Source of the DNA: JAADHU01 sp964446495
Lineage (GTDB): Bacteria; Pseudomonadota; Gammaproteobacteria; Steroidobacterales; Woeseiaceae
Length of the DNA: 10,260 nucleotides
NCBI GenBank assembly: GCA_964446495.1
Contig: CAYUOY010000142.1
Span: 1 to 10,260 of the forward strand
Direction: 5' to 3'
A model generated the notes under the pieces. The model was not told where the DNA came from. It did not search any database and worked only from the letters and a program-made list of their open reading frames with translations. Shown here piece by piece: positions 1-6,923 of this stretch (the first letter of the stretch is position 1; every line of letters starts with the position of its first letter). The position numbers and the translations under genes are program-made.

Positions 1-1
1 G

Positions 2-40
2 GGTGGCTACTACTACGGTCGTGTAACGATGTCCTTCTAG
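2..40 (+). CDS. C-terminal end of a probable outer-membrane beta-barrel protein (partial)
   Basis: Only the last 12 codons and a TAG stop are in the window; they read GGYYYGRVTMSF. A terminal Phe preceded by alternating aromatic or hydrophobic residues is the usual C-terminal signature of outer-membrane beta-barrels such as TonB-dependent receptors, where it is recognised by the BAM complex. The strong terminator about 70 bp downstream in the same orientation supports a real gene ending here. The specific family cannot be told from 12 residues, and a non-barrel protein is possible. Confidence 0.5.
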   Translation, partial: GGYYYGRVTMSF

Positions 41-80
41 GAATCCTTGTTACGCAAAGGGGCGTGCTTGTCAGGCGCCC

Positions 81-99
81 TGGCTTCGACCGGAAGCCA
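81..99 (+). other. 3'UTR hairpin just upstream of the terminator
   Basis: A perfect 7-bp stem (TGGCTTC at 81-87 with GAAGCCA at 93-99) closes a 5-nt loop. It sits between the stop at 40 and the terminator at 110-140, so the upstream gene's mRNA would end in two tandem hairpins. This may only protect the 3' end, or the 3'UTR could be processed into a small RNA; the sequence alone does not decide. Confidence 0.4.
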
Positions 100-109
100 T
101 GTTAGAACC

Positions 110-140
110 AGAGGCCGTCTCGTTAGAGACGGCCTCTTTT
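110..140 (+). terminator. Rho-independent terminator
   Basis: A perfect 12-bp inverted repeat (AGAGGCCGTCTC at 110-121 and GAGACGGCCTCT at 126-137) closes a GTTA tetraloop. The T-tract TTTT runs 137-140, sharing its first T with the stem. It is well placed to end the plus-strand gene that stops at 40. Read on the minus strand, the same stem is followed only by a mixed TGGTTCT, so any service to the convergent hydrolase gene would be weaker. Confidence 0.9.
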
Positions 141-277
141 CGTTGGTGTGCCCGGCAAGGGCGCATTCCCGACAGCGACGGTCCTCTGCACCCAACCGGG
201 CGTACTCAATGAGGAGTATTGAAAGAGGAAGGTGGAGTCGTCTTCGTTTTTAGCCCGGCCCGAACGTGGGGTTGTCT

Positions 278-1246
278 TTACGCTTGACCCGGCCCGACAG
301 CAGTTGGCTGCAGATTGGCATTGCACCAGTCGAGCACATCAGCGATCACCGTATCCCGATTGGTTTCATTCAGGATTTCATGGCGACTCGCTGGATAGAC
401 TTTGAGTGTAACTCGGGTATGCCCGGATTTCCGGTAGGCCGAAATCAATGCCGCCAGTCTGGCGGTGCCACCGAGAGGATCGACTTCTCCACCGGTAATT
501 AGCACGGGAAAGTCGGGTATCTTTTTGAGTGCGGTAGAGGTACTGATGTCCAGCATTCCGCCGAGCAGGTCCCGCCACAACTGGTTGCTGGATGGCTCTC
601 CACACAAAGGATCGGCAACGTATTTATCGACTTCCAGAGGGTCGCTTGACAACCAGTCAAATTCCGTCCGATTCGGCGCGAAACGCTGGTTGAAGTCGCC
701 AAAACTCATCCTGTTCAGGAAGGCGCTTTTGGCTTCGGGTCCTTTGATCCAGGCTGCCAGCGTGGCCAACAGCCGCCCGGTTCGAAGCTGGCCACGGTTC
801 GGCCAGGTAGATCCCGACAGGATCAGCCCGTCGACATCCGCCGGGTGGTGAATGACAAAACTCTGGGCTATATAGGAGCCCATGCTGTGGCCAAACAGAA
901 TACAGGGTACATCGGAATATCGTCGTAGCAGGTCCTGTTGCACCTGCAATGTATCGGCAATGACCTTGTCCCAGCCGTGCTGGTCGGCATAGTGTCCCAG
1001 TCCATCAGGCGCGCAGGTCTCACCGTGACCACGGTGATTGTGGGCGGCTACTGCATAGCCCTGTTGCAGGCACTGACGGGCAAAACGATCGTAGCGTGCG
1101 GCATGTTCGCTCAGACCGTGAAGAATTTGTATAACGCCGCGAATATCAGCCGACGGTCGCCAGTTGTCCACCAGGATTCGATGACCGTCATCGGCTTCCA
1201 GTACCTGACGTTCACAAAGTATTCCGCCCTCAAGACTCATAGACAT
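278..1246 (-). CDS. Alpha/beta hydrolase, monoacylglycerol lipase / serine aminopeptidase S33 (Hydrolase_4) type
   Basis: A 322-residue cytoplasmic alpha/beta hydrolase, probably a lysophospholipase or monoacylglycerol lipase-like esterase; the substrate is not determinable. Visible landmarks are the oxyanion-region HGLSEHAARY (43-52), the nucleophile elbow GHSMGS (119-124, Ser121), the acid in GGEVDPLGG (Asp256) and the base in YPASRHEIL (His289), giving a complete Ser-Asp-His triad in the expected order. There is no signal peptide. The open frame continues far upstream on the minus strand through the GST gene, but homology begins near MSMSLEGG, so I start at 1246; the second ATG at 1240 is equally possible because both have only a weak GGAA upstream. 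A possible small ORF (1230-1379) overlaps the start. The gene converges on the terminator at 110-140. Confidence 0.9.
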   Translation of the reverse strand: MSMSLEGGILCERQVLEADDGHRILVDNWRPSADIRGVIQILHGLSEHAARYDRFARQCLQQGYAVAAHNHRGHGETCAPDGLGHYADQHGWDKVIADTLQVQQDLLRRYSDVPCILFGHSMGSYIAQSFVIHHPADVDGLILSGSTWPNRGQLRTGRLLATLAAWIKGPEAKSAFLNRMSFGDFNQRFAPNRTEFDWLSSDPLEVDKYVADPLCGEPSSNQLWRDLLGGMLDISTSTALKKIPDFPVLITGGEVDPLGGTARLAALISAYRKSGHTRVTLKVYPASRHEILNETNRDTVIADVLDWCNANLQPTAVGPGQA

Positions 1247-1379
1247 GGTTCCACGCTCGTAACATTTGCATGTAAGTGAATGCAGCGGGCCAGGCAATAA
1301 ACGCGAGTCCGGCGATCGCCGCAGTGCCGGTCGGAAAGCGGATGGCAGCGACAATAAGCCAGTAACTAAGTGGTAGCAT
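1230..1379 (-). CDS. Possible small hydrophobic protein (49 aa), upstream of and overlapping the hydrolase gene
   Basis: This short minus-strand frame begins at an ATG with GGGA just upstream and ends at TGA inside the first codons of the hydrolase gene, overlapping its start by 17 nt. The product is strongly hydrophobic: after MLPLSYWLIVAAI comes a stretch including TAAIAGLAFIAWPAAF, then a polar end (MLRAWNHVYES). That fits one or two membrane segments and a basic or aromatic tail. The frame also stays open upstream for 14 codons of charged sequence (RIETEQRKIRDH) back to a TAG at about 1421, with no standard start codon seen there. I do not recognise a family. The overlap would allow translational coupling. 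It may be a chance ORF or the remnant of a longer membrane protein. Confidence 0.35.
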   Translation of the reverse strand: MLPLSYWLIVAAIRFPTGTAAIAGLAFIAWPAAFTYMQMLRAWNHVYES

Positions 1380-1465
1380 GTGGTCCCGAATTTTCCGTTG
1401 CTCCGTTTCGATGCGTCCACCCTAGCAGAAAACCGTGGCGGCAAGAATCCACAAAGAGATGCTGC

Positions 1466-2182
1466 ATGATTGACCTGTATTACTGGCCAACACCGAATGG
1501 CAAGAAAGTTAGCATCATGCTGGAAGAGTGTGGTCTGGCGTTTCAATTGAAGCCCGTAAACATCGGCCGCGGAGAGCAGTTTTCGGTTGCGTTCTTGCGT
1601 ATCAGCCCTAACAATCGTATGCCGGCCATTGTCGATAACGACACCGGAATTTCCGTATTCGAGTCGGGCGCGATCCTGCAATATCTGGCCGAAAAATCCG
1701 GGCAGTTCATGCCGTCCGGGATGGCACTGAAATACGAGGTATTGCAATGGCTGAACTGGCAGATAGCTGGTCTGGGACCGATGGCCGGGCAACTCAGTCA
1801 TTTCGTTAACTATGCGCCGGAACCGAATCCGTACGCACTCGATCGCTACCGCAACGAATATGACCGTTTGCTTGGCGTCATGGACAATCGTCTTGCGGAC
1901 CGTGCTTTTCTGGCGGATGGCTATTCGATCGCCGACATGGCGTGTTTTCCCTGGGTTGCAGGGTATAAACGATTTGGTACCGATCTTGACCGCTTCATGC
2001 ATTTGCGGCGCTGGTTCGACGAATTGAAATCACGACCGGCGGTGCGACTTGGAATGGAGGCCGGTGAAGACTGGCCCCGCGATCCACTGACGGATGAGCA
2101 AGCCCGCAAGATCCTGTTCGGCCAGACGGCACGAACGATCGCCGTGGCGGCGCACGCTAACAACGAAGAGGAAATGCCATGA
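1466..2182 (+). CDS. yfcG-like: YfcG/Ure2p-like glutathione S-transferase family protein (disulfide-bond oxidoreductase type)
   Basis: A 238-residue GST-fold protein. The N-terminus MIDLYYWPTPNGKKV matches the Nu-class YfcG/YghU signature, with Thr9 and Asn11 in the positions that YfcG uses instead of a catalytic Tyr or Ser. NRMPAIVD (50-57) carries the cis-Pro, and FESGAILQYLAEK (65-77) the Glu66-Ser67 pair that binds the gamma-glutamyl group of glutathione. The helical domain has WLNWQIAGLGPMAGQ (95-109), also typical of YfcG. Family members reduce disulfides with glutathione and have low transferase activity, in the cytoplasm. I chose 1466 over the upstream in-frame ATG at 1370 because the motif starts here and AAAGAGA lies 8 nt upstream. 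The stop overlaps the next start by 4 nt (ATGA). Confidence 0.9.
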   Translation: MIDLYYWPTPNGKKVSIMLEECGLAFQLKPVNIGRGEQFSVAFLRISPNNRMPAIVDNDTGISVFESGAILQYLAEKSGQFMPSGMALKYEVLQWLNWQIAGLGPMAGQLSHFVNYAPEPNPYALDRYRNEYDRLLGVMDNRLADRAFLADGYSIADMACFPWVAGYKRFGTDLDRFMHLRRWFDELKSRPAVRLGMEAGEDWPRDPLTDEQARKILFGQTARTIAVAAHANNEEEMP

Positions 2183-2808
2183 AGTTTTACGATTGCAAGC
2201 CCGCTCCCAGTCCGCGCCGTGTGCGAATTTTTCTCAGCGAAAAGGGTCTCGACATACCGACTGCGCAGATCGATCTTGGCACCAGGGAACAGCTGGGTGA
2301 TGCGTTCAGGGCGATTAACATCGATTGTACGGTTCCTGTTCTGGAACTGGACGATGGCACTTACCTGACTGAAATACTCTCGATCTGTCACTACATCGAA
2401 GCGACGCACCCGGAACCGTGCCTGATGGGTCGGGATGCCAAAGAGCAAGCGCTGGTCCTGATGTGGAATGCGAAGATTGAACAGCTCGGCCTGGCTGCGC
2501 TGGCGGAAATGTTTCGCAACCAGACGAGGGGCATGACGTCGCGTGCGCTAACGGGTCCTATCGACTTCGAGCAGATTCCGGCACTGGTAGAGCGAGGGCG
2601 AATTCGTGCGGAGGCCTTCCTGTCACGATTGGACGAACACCTGGCGTCGGAAACTTTCGTGGTGGGAGACCAGTTCACGCTGGCGGACATCACGGCCCTG
2701 GTGATGATCGATTTCGCCCAATGGTCGAAAATTACGATTCGGGAGGAGTGGCCACACTTGCAACGCTGGTATGACCAGGTCAGTGCCCGACCGAGCGCCG
2801 GCGCGTGA
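2179..2808 (+). CDS. GTT2-like glutathione S-transferase family protein
   Basis: A 209-residue cytoplasmic GST, a different subfamily from its neighbour. The thioredoxin-like domain has KPAPSPRRVRIFLSEKGLD (7-25), cis-Pro in CTVPVLELDDG (50-60), then TEILSICHYIE (64-74). The all-helical C-terminal domain has the conserved N-cap box FTLADI (166-171) and ends in ARPSAGA, as the family often does. The usual Glu-Ser/Thr/Cys pair that holds glutathione reads Glu65-Ile66 here, so glutathione binding might be altered. The start overlaps the first GST gene by ATGA, with GAGG about 9 nt upstream, so the two are very likely co-translated. The substrate is unknown. Confidence 0.88.
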   Translation: MKFYDCKPAPSPRRVRIFLSEKGLDIPTAQIDLGTREQLGDAFRAINIDCTVPVLELDDGTYLTEILSICHYIEATHPEPCLMGRDAKEQALVLMWNAKIEQLGLAALAEMFRNQTRGMTSRALTGPIDFEQIPALVERGRIRAEAFLSRLDEHLASETFVVGDQFTLADITALVMIDFAQWSKITIREEWPHLQRWYDQVSARPSAGA

Positions 2809-2838
2809 AGGGCTGGCAGGAAAAACACGGCTGACCTA

Positions 2839-3591
2839 CTAACCCAATCGCTTGATGGCATCCTTCGATAGTGCAATCCACTCACGTTGAGCGCGTTGGT
2901 AGTGTCTGGGTGCGAGTTCGGCGGACTCCACGATATCCTGAAACAGCTCCAGTGCCCGCTCGGCCTGACCCTCCTGCTCCAGCAACACGGCGAAGCGGCA
3001 CTTTGCCTCGGCACCGGCGTAATAGACGCTGACGGCCTCATATTCCTGCAACGCGTTTTCCATCTCGCCGCATCCCTCGAGCGAGCGTGCATACAACAGG
3101 TGCCCAACGGGTGATTTGAATTCCGGGTTTTCCGCTGCAAGCCGTTCAAGCGTCGCCTTGCTCGCGGCAAAATCATCATTGCCGAACTGGGCCTCGGCGA
3201 GTCCCAGCAACAGGTTCGGGTCATTCTCGTACATGCCTTTCAGCGCGCCCCGGTAGTGGTCGATGGCCTCCTCGAAACGGCCGCTTTCGATCAGTTCGTC
3301 GGCGAGGTGTCGCGCGGCATCAACGCTGCCGGACAAATGATATTGCTTTTGCAGCTTGCGAATGTCGGCGTCGGGGTCCAGTGACTTTCGGATGCCCCGC
3401 ATCGCGGTACGCGTTTTCGGGTTGCCACTTAGCTCCGGCAGCAACTCAACAAAGAAGTAAATCAGGGCGCCGATCATGGGGGCAAAGAAGATGACGAAGG
3501 CCCAGAAAATCGGACGGCCTGTGCGTAATACATGCGTGATAAGCCCGATCTGAATGGCGACCGTTACGAACCACATGAACTGGTTTGTCAT
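2839..3591 (-). CDS. Membrane-anchored tetratricopeptide-repeat protein
   Basis: A 250-residue protein with two N-terminal hydrophobic segments (about 7-22 and 28-50, the second followed by LLPEL) and a soluble TPR region from about 85. TPR-like helices are visible in ARHLADELIESGRFEEAIDHY (93-113), LLGLAEAQFGNDDFAASKATL (128-148), GHLLYARSLEGCGEMENALQEY (163-184) and CRFAVLLEQEGQAERALELF (198-217). The end motif APRHYQRAQREWI (227-239) is one I associate with a conserved, uncharacterised family of this layout. The probable role is a scaffold at the inner membrane. The start at 3591 overlaps the stop of the preceding minus-strand frame (ATGA); Met6 at 3576 is an alternative. It converges with the GST gene across 30 bp in which I see no terminator hairpin. 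Confidence 0.82.
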   Translation of the reverse strand: MTNQFMWFVTVAIQIGLITHVLRTGRPIFWAFVIFFAPMIGALIYFFVELLPELSGNPKTRTAMRGIRKSLDPDADIRKLQKQYHLSGSVDAARHLADELIESGRFEEAIDHYRGALKGMYENDPNLLLGLAEAQFGNDDFAASKATLERLAAENPEFKSPVGHLLYARSLEGCGEMENALQEYEAVSVYYAGAEAKCRFAVLLEQEGQAERALELFQDIVESAELAPRHYQRAQREWIALSKDAIKRLG

Positions 3592-3859
3592 GGCGCGAAA
3601 CGTTCCAGGGACGGGTGGGTCATCAAGGCATGAAACCCAGTGACCAAAAGCAGTGCCACCCATTCGGCTTTGTTCAGCGCCTCGAAAACGCCGCGGCCTA
3701 CATCCAGCGCGACAGACCGCGTCAGGGTGAGGGCCGAAAAGCTGATCGGGGTCTCCAGCAAGGAAATTGCGGCGGTCATACCGAACCAGACCATACACAG
3801 CCAACCGGGGTTTTGACGATCCTGCCAAGTTCGTTCAGTTTAGGGTTCATACGGGGCAT
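3588..3859 (-). pseudogene. Short membrane-protein gene split between two reading frames
   Basis: A start at 3859, with GAGGA immediately upstream, opens a frame reading MPRMNPKLNELGRIVKTP... that stops at 3776. The -1 frame, open from 3839 to 3588, then reads ...PGWLCMVWFGMTAAISLLET and continues with TLTRSVALDVGRGVFEALNK, clearly protein-like and hydrophobic. Adding one base in the C4/A4 tract (plus-strand 3807-3814) would join them into a 90-residue protein. The second part resembles, from memory, an uncharacterised family of small multi-pass membrane proteins with a conserved W.G...AIS..E.P..F.A start and a GR.VF.ALN..E motif; those are longer, so the C-terminus (LLLVTGFHALMTHPSLERFAP) also looks truncated. 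Its stop overlaps the TPR gene start, so the two were probably an operon. A sequencing error or recoding are alternatives to real decay. The intact 68-codon frame from 3794 could also be used alone. Confidence 0.55.
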
Positions 3860-3938
3860 AATTCCTCAGACACGGCTCACGCGAATGGTTGGTGCGAAGC
3901 TAATACCAAAAAGCTATCGGGATTCAGGATGTAACGAT

Positions 3939-4889
3939 ATGGCCTCAATGAATGAATCACAACTGGCCTCTGCCGTCCTCATGATTCGTCCGGTGTGCTT
4001 TCACAGCAATCCTCTGACCGCGGAGTCTAATCGATTTCAGGGCAGGACGGAGGCGAACCCGGAACAGCAGCAGTTGGCGGCTGCCGAGGAGTTTGATGGT
4101 CTGGCCAGAACACTGGTCGATGCCGGAATTGACGTGGTGGTCATTGACGATACTCCGGACCCGATCACCCCGGACTCCATTTTCCCGAATAACTGGGTCA
4201 GCCTGCATGCCGATGGCAGCGTTGTCCTATATCCAATGGAGGCCGCCAATCGCCGCACGGAGCGTCGCATGGATGTGCTGGATTCGCTGGTCCGCGATCA
4301 CGATTTCCACATCAGCCGCATCATCGACCTTACGGCACACGAAGCGCAGGGCAAATACCTTGAAGGGACCGGCAGCATGGTGCTCGACCGCGTGCGGCGT
4401 GTTGCCTACGCCTGCCTCTCGTCGCGAACCGATCTCGATGTGCTGGGCGACTTCGCGCAGCAACTGGACTACGAGATTGTGGCCTTTGACGCGGCCGACA
4501 AAGACGGCATACCGATCTATCACACCAATGTCCTGATGAACGTCGGCGAGTGCCTGGCGGTAATTTGTGATGAGTCGATCGTTCGCGATGAGCCGCGCGA
4601 AGCGGTCCTGCGTAGCCTGAAACAATCCGGCCACGGCGTGCTGTCGCTGAGTTTCGAACAGATGGATGCGTTTGCCGGCAATATGCTTGAGTTGCGAACG
4701 TCATCTGGCGAGCGGCTGCTGGCGATGTCCGAGCAAGCACGCCAGTCATTAACGCACGCCCAGTTGAGCGTCATCGAAGCCAACGCAAGAATCATCAGCG
4801 TACCGATTGATCTGATCGAGGCGTCGTCGGGGGGCAGTGTTCGCTGTATGCTGGCTGAAATTCACCTGCCACGGGAATCGGCCGCGTAA
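3939..4889 (+). CDS. ctlX: Citrulline utilization hydrolase CtlX (arginine deiminase/amidinotransferase superfamily)
   Basis: A 316-residue enzyme of the guanidino-group-modifying superfamily, matching the CtlX/citrulline ureidase branch that hydrolyses citrulline to ornithine in the cytoplasm. Landmarks in order are MIRPVCFHSNPLT (15-27, substrate loop), FPNNWVS (82-88), the catalytic Glu in LEGTGSMVLD (Glu142), the catalytic His in YHTNVLMNVG (His195) and the nucleophile in GGSVRCMLAEI (Cys303) near the C-terminus. All three key residues are present and the length is normal for the family. I chose 3939 because AGGA lies 9 nt upstream; the in-frame ATG at 3948 is possible. The longer open frame from 3585 is only antisense to the membrane gene. 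It is divergent from the TPR unit and followed after 14 bp by an M61 peptidase gene, so they probably form an operon. Confidence 0.9.
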   Translation: MASMNESQLASAVLMIRPVCFHSNPLTAESNRFQGRTEANPEQQQLAAAEEFDGLARTLVDAGIDVVVIDDTPDPITPDSIFPNNWVSLHADGSVVLYPMEAANRRTERRMDVLDSLVRDHDFHISRIIDLTAHEAQGKYLEGTGSMVLDRVRRVAYACLSSRTDLDVLGDFAQQLDYEIVAFDAADKDGIPIYHTNVLMNVGECLAVICDESIVRDEPREAVLRSLKQSGHGVLSLSFEQMDAFAGNMLELRTSSGERLLAMSEQARQSLTHAQLSVIEANARIISVPIDLIEASSGGSVRCMLAEIHLPRESAA

Positions 4890-4903
4890 GTAGCCTGGGT
4901 AAG

Positions 4904-6721
4904 ATGAACAAAGCCAACGCAACCCATCGATACAGAATCGCACCAAAAGACATAGGCGCTCACCTGTTCGAGGTGTCCCTCACCGTCACCAACCCGGACC
5001 CCAACGGGCAGCTGTTCAGAATTCCGGCCTGGATTCCCGGCAGCTACCTTATTCGTGATTTCGCCCGCAACCTGGTTTCCATTCGCGCGGAATCAGAAGG
5101 GCGGGATATTGAACTCGTCAAACAGGATAAAAGCAGCTGGCAGTCCGGGGTTTGCGATGCGCCCCTGACTATTATTTACGAAGTCTATGCCTTCGACATG
5201 AGCGTACGCGGCGCTCATCTCGACACCACGCATGCCTACTTCAACGGGCCCAGCGTTTTTCTGGAGGTGGTCGGCCAGGAAACTCATGCCTGTGAGCTCG
5301 AAATTTGTCCGCCGCCCACTGCGATTGGTGAGCATTGGCGGGTGGCAACGTCCATGCAAACGGCCGCCGCTGAAACCTATGGCTTCGGCACCTACAGGGT
5401 CGCGGACTATGCCGAGTTGATCGATCATCCGGTGGAGATCGGGGCGTTGTTGATCGGTGAATTCGAAGTGGACGGCATTCCACATACCATTGCCGTGCGC
5501 GGCAAAGCCAGTGTCGACATGGCAAGAATTTGCAGTGACCTGACGACATTGTGCGAACAACAAATGAAGCTCCTGGGTAAGCCGGCTGATCTGGACCGAT
5601 ATCTGTTCCTGCTGCTGGTACTGCCTGATGGCTATGGCGGGCTGGAACACCGCTGGTCCAGCAGCCTGGTTTGCAGTCGCAATGATCTGCCCCGCCGAGG
5701 TGATAGCGGCGTCAGCAAGGGCTACCGAAAACTACTGGGTCTTGTCAGCCATGAGTATTTCCATCTGTGGAATGTGACGCGAATGAAACCCGCCGTTTTC
5801 ACGCCGTATCGGTTACAGGCAGAGACTCACACCGGACTATTGTGGGTTTTCGAGGGCATCACTTCCTACTATGACGACCTGGCGCTGGTCCGATCCGGCC
5901 TGATCGGGAACGAAAGCTATCTCGAGTTACTTGGTCAGACCATTACGCGTGTACAGCGTGCCGGTGGTCGCCAGCGGCAGTCGGTAGAGGAATCGAGTTT
6001 CGATGCGTGGACGAAATTCTACCAACAGGATGCAAATTCACCGAATTTCATTGTCAGCTATTACACCAAGGGTTCGCTGATTGCGTGTGGACTGGACCTG
6101 ACGTTGCGACGGGTGACCCATGGAAAATATTGTCTCGATGATGTCATGCGCGAGTGCTGGAGTCGCTATGGCGAGAGCAAAACAGGGATGCCGGAGCGAG
6201 GCCTCGAAACGGTCGCGCACGAATTAAGCGGTATGGATCTGGAAGATTTTTTCGAGCGCTATGTTCGTGGCACGACCGATGTACCGTTGGACAACCTGTT
6301 GCTGGATTGCGGTATTCGCCTGTGTCTGCGTGCGGCCAGAAATAGCAAAGATCCAGGCGGCAAGCCAGCCACCGAAAACAAACCACCGCCCCTGTGGATG
6401 GGGGCCAGTCTCGCGATGCGTGGCAATCGATCCGTATTTAACCGCGTTGTTGCCGGAGGACCCGCGGAACGGGCGGGACTGTCAACCGGTGACGAAATTA
6501 TCGCGTTGAATGATTTGAAAGTATCGGTGGGAAATTTCGACAGGCGGCTTGGCGAGTATCACGTGGGGGACGAGGTCGTGTTGCGAGTTTTTCGACGCGA
6601 CGAGTTGATGAGTTTGCCACTGGTGCTGGAACCGGCGCCGGAGGACACTTGTTACCTGGTCATCGACGACGAAGTCAGCGCGGCGGCGGAGGGAAACCGT
6701 CGCTCATGGTTATCCGGGTGA
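4904..6721 (+). CDS. M61-family metallopeptidase (glycyl aminopeptidase type) with C-terminal PDZ domain
   Basis: A 605-residue zinc peptidase. The N-terminal beta domain has FRIPAWIPGSYLIRDFARN (38-56) and VRGAHLDTTHAYFNGPSVFL (101-120), both typical of M61. The catalytic region has GGLEHRWSSSL (245-255), the zinc motif HEYFH (His283, Glu284, His287) and the third-ligand Glu317 in LLWVFEGITSYYDDL. A PDZ domain spans about 497-575 (GGPAERAGLSTGDEIIALND at 518-537). Known relatives remove N-terminal glycine or alanine from peptides. No signal peptide is visible, so a cytoplasmic role in peptide turnover is likely. It starts 14 bp after ctlX; the ribosome site is weak (GGGTAAG), which suggests coupling to the upstream gene. 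All active-site residues are intact. Confidence 0.92.
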   Translation: MNKANATHRYRIAPKDIGAHLFEVSLTVTNPDPNGQLFRIPAWIPGSYLIRDFARNLVSIRAESEGRDIELVKQDKSSWQSGVCDAPLTIIYEVYAFDMSVRGAHLDTTHAYFNGPSVFLEVVGQETHACELEICPPPTAIGEHWRVATSMQTAAAETYGFGTYRVADYAELIDHPVEIGALLIGEFEVDGIPHTIAVRGKASVDMARICSDLTTLCEQQMKLLGKPADLDRYLFLLLVLPDGYGGLEHRWSSSLVCSRNDLPRRGDSGVSKGYRKLLGLVSHEYFHLWNVTRMKPAVFTPYRLQAETHTGLLWVFEGITSYYDDLALVRSGLIGNESYLELLGQTITRVQRAGGRQRQSVEESSFDAWTKFYQQDANSPNFIVSYYTKGSLIACGLDLTLRRVTHGKYCLDDVMRECWSRYGESKTGMPERGLETVAHELSGMDLEDFFERYVRGTTDVPLDNLLLDCGIRLCLRAARNSKDPGGKPATENKPPPLWMGASLAMRGNRSVFNRVVAGGPAERAGLSTGDEIIALNDLKVSVGNFDRRLGEYHVGDEVVLRVFRRDELMSLPLVLEPAPEDTCYLVIDDEVSAAAEGNRRSWLSG

Positions 6722-6756
6722 GCATGGGTTCGCGGTTTTTCTGAACGGCTATACAT

Positions 6757-6923
6757 CCAGGGAACCTCTGATCAATTCTGAACTCGCATCTTACGTTACA
6801 AAATGTCCAGCTTCGGTGTTGCGAATCTTCGCAATGGCCAGCCCTTACGGGCGATCCGCGCCTTGAATCTGAACGTTTTGAAACGCTATCTGCTGCGTCC
6901 GGAATTAATCAGAGGTTCCCTGG
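6757..6923. repeat. 167-bp imperfect palindrome with 24-bp terminal inverted repeats, MITE-like
   Basis: The ends are inverted copies: 6757-6780 and 6900-6923 match at 22 of 24 positions, with the outer core CCAGGGAACCTCTGAT perfect over 16 bp. Further in, 6794-6810 and 6869-6885 are inverted copies at 14 of 17 positions, and the centre holds a GCCC-TTAC-GGGC hairpin (6841-6852). The whole element can therefore fold on itself. This layout, without a coding gene of its own, is that of a miniature inverted-repeat transposable element; the end sequence is loosely reminiscent of IS5-type ends, from memory only. I see no clear target-site duplication in the flanks. It lies between the M61 gene and the transporter, and the transporter's open frame begins inside it. 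As RNA it would form a long hairpin that could affect transcription or mRNA stability. Confidence 0.7.

Noticed and set aside
47..253. 68-codon plus-strand frame over the terminator region
   Set aside because: It reads through the terminator hairpin and is Arg/Ser-rich without motifs or a ribosome site; 141-277 otherwise shows nothing I can name.
254..297. Direct repeat CCCGGCCCGA at 254-263 and 288-297
   Set aside because: Ten GC-rich bases repeated once are likely by chance, and one copy lies in coding sequence.
1247..2002. Minus-strand N-terminal extension of the hydrolase frame (252 extra codons)
   Set aside because: It runs antisense through the YfcG-like GST gene and shows no family features; the hydrolase fold starts at 1246.
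2809..2838. Possible bidirectional terminator between the second GST and the TPR gene
   Set aside because: The two GGCTG copies are direct, not inverted, repeats, so no stable hairpin forms.
2391..3224. 277-codon minus-strand frame across the end of the second GST and the TPR gene
   Set aside because: Its sequence is rich in Arg, Ser and Cys with no motif, and it conflicts with two genes whose domains are clear.
3585..3938. Upstream extension of the ctlX frame (118 codons)
   Set aside because: It lies antisense to the membrane-protein gene and is low in motif content; ctlX homology and its ribosome site start at 3939.
3860..3938. Promoters in the gap between the split membrane gene and ctlX
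   Set aside because: A promoter is expected here, but no hexamer pair on either strand was good enough to place one.
5093..5650. 185-codon minus-strand frame inside the M61 gene
   Set aside because: Shadow frame of a gene with a complete active site; no recognisable motifs.
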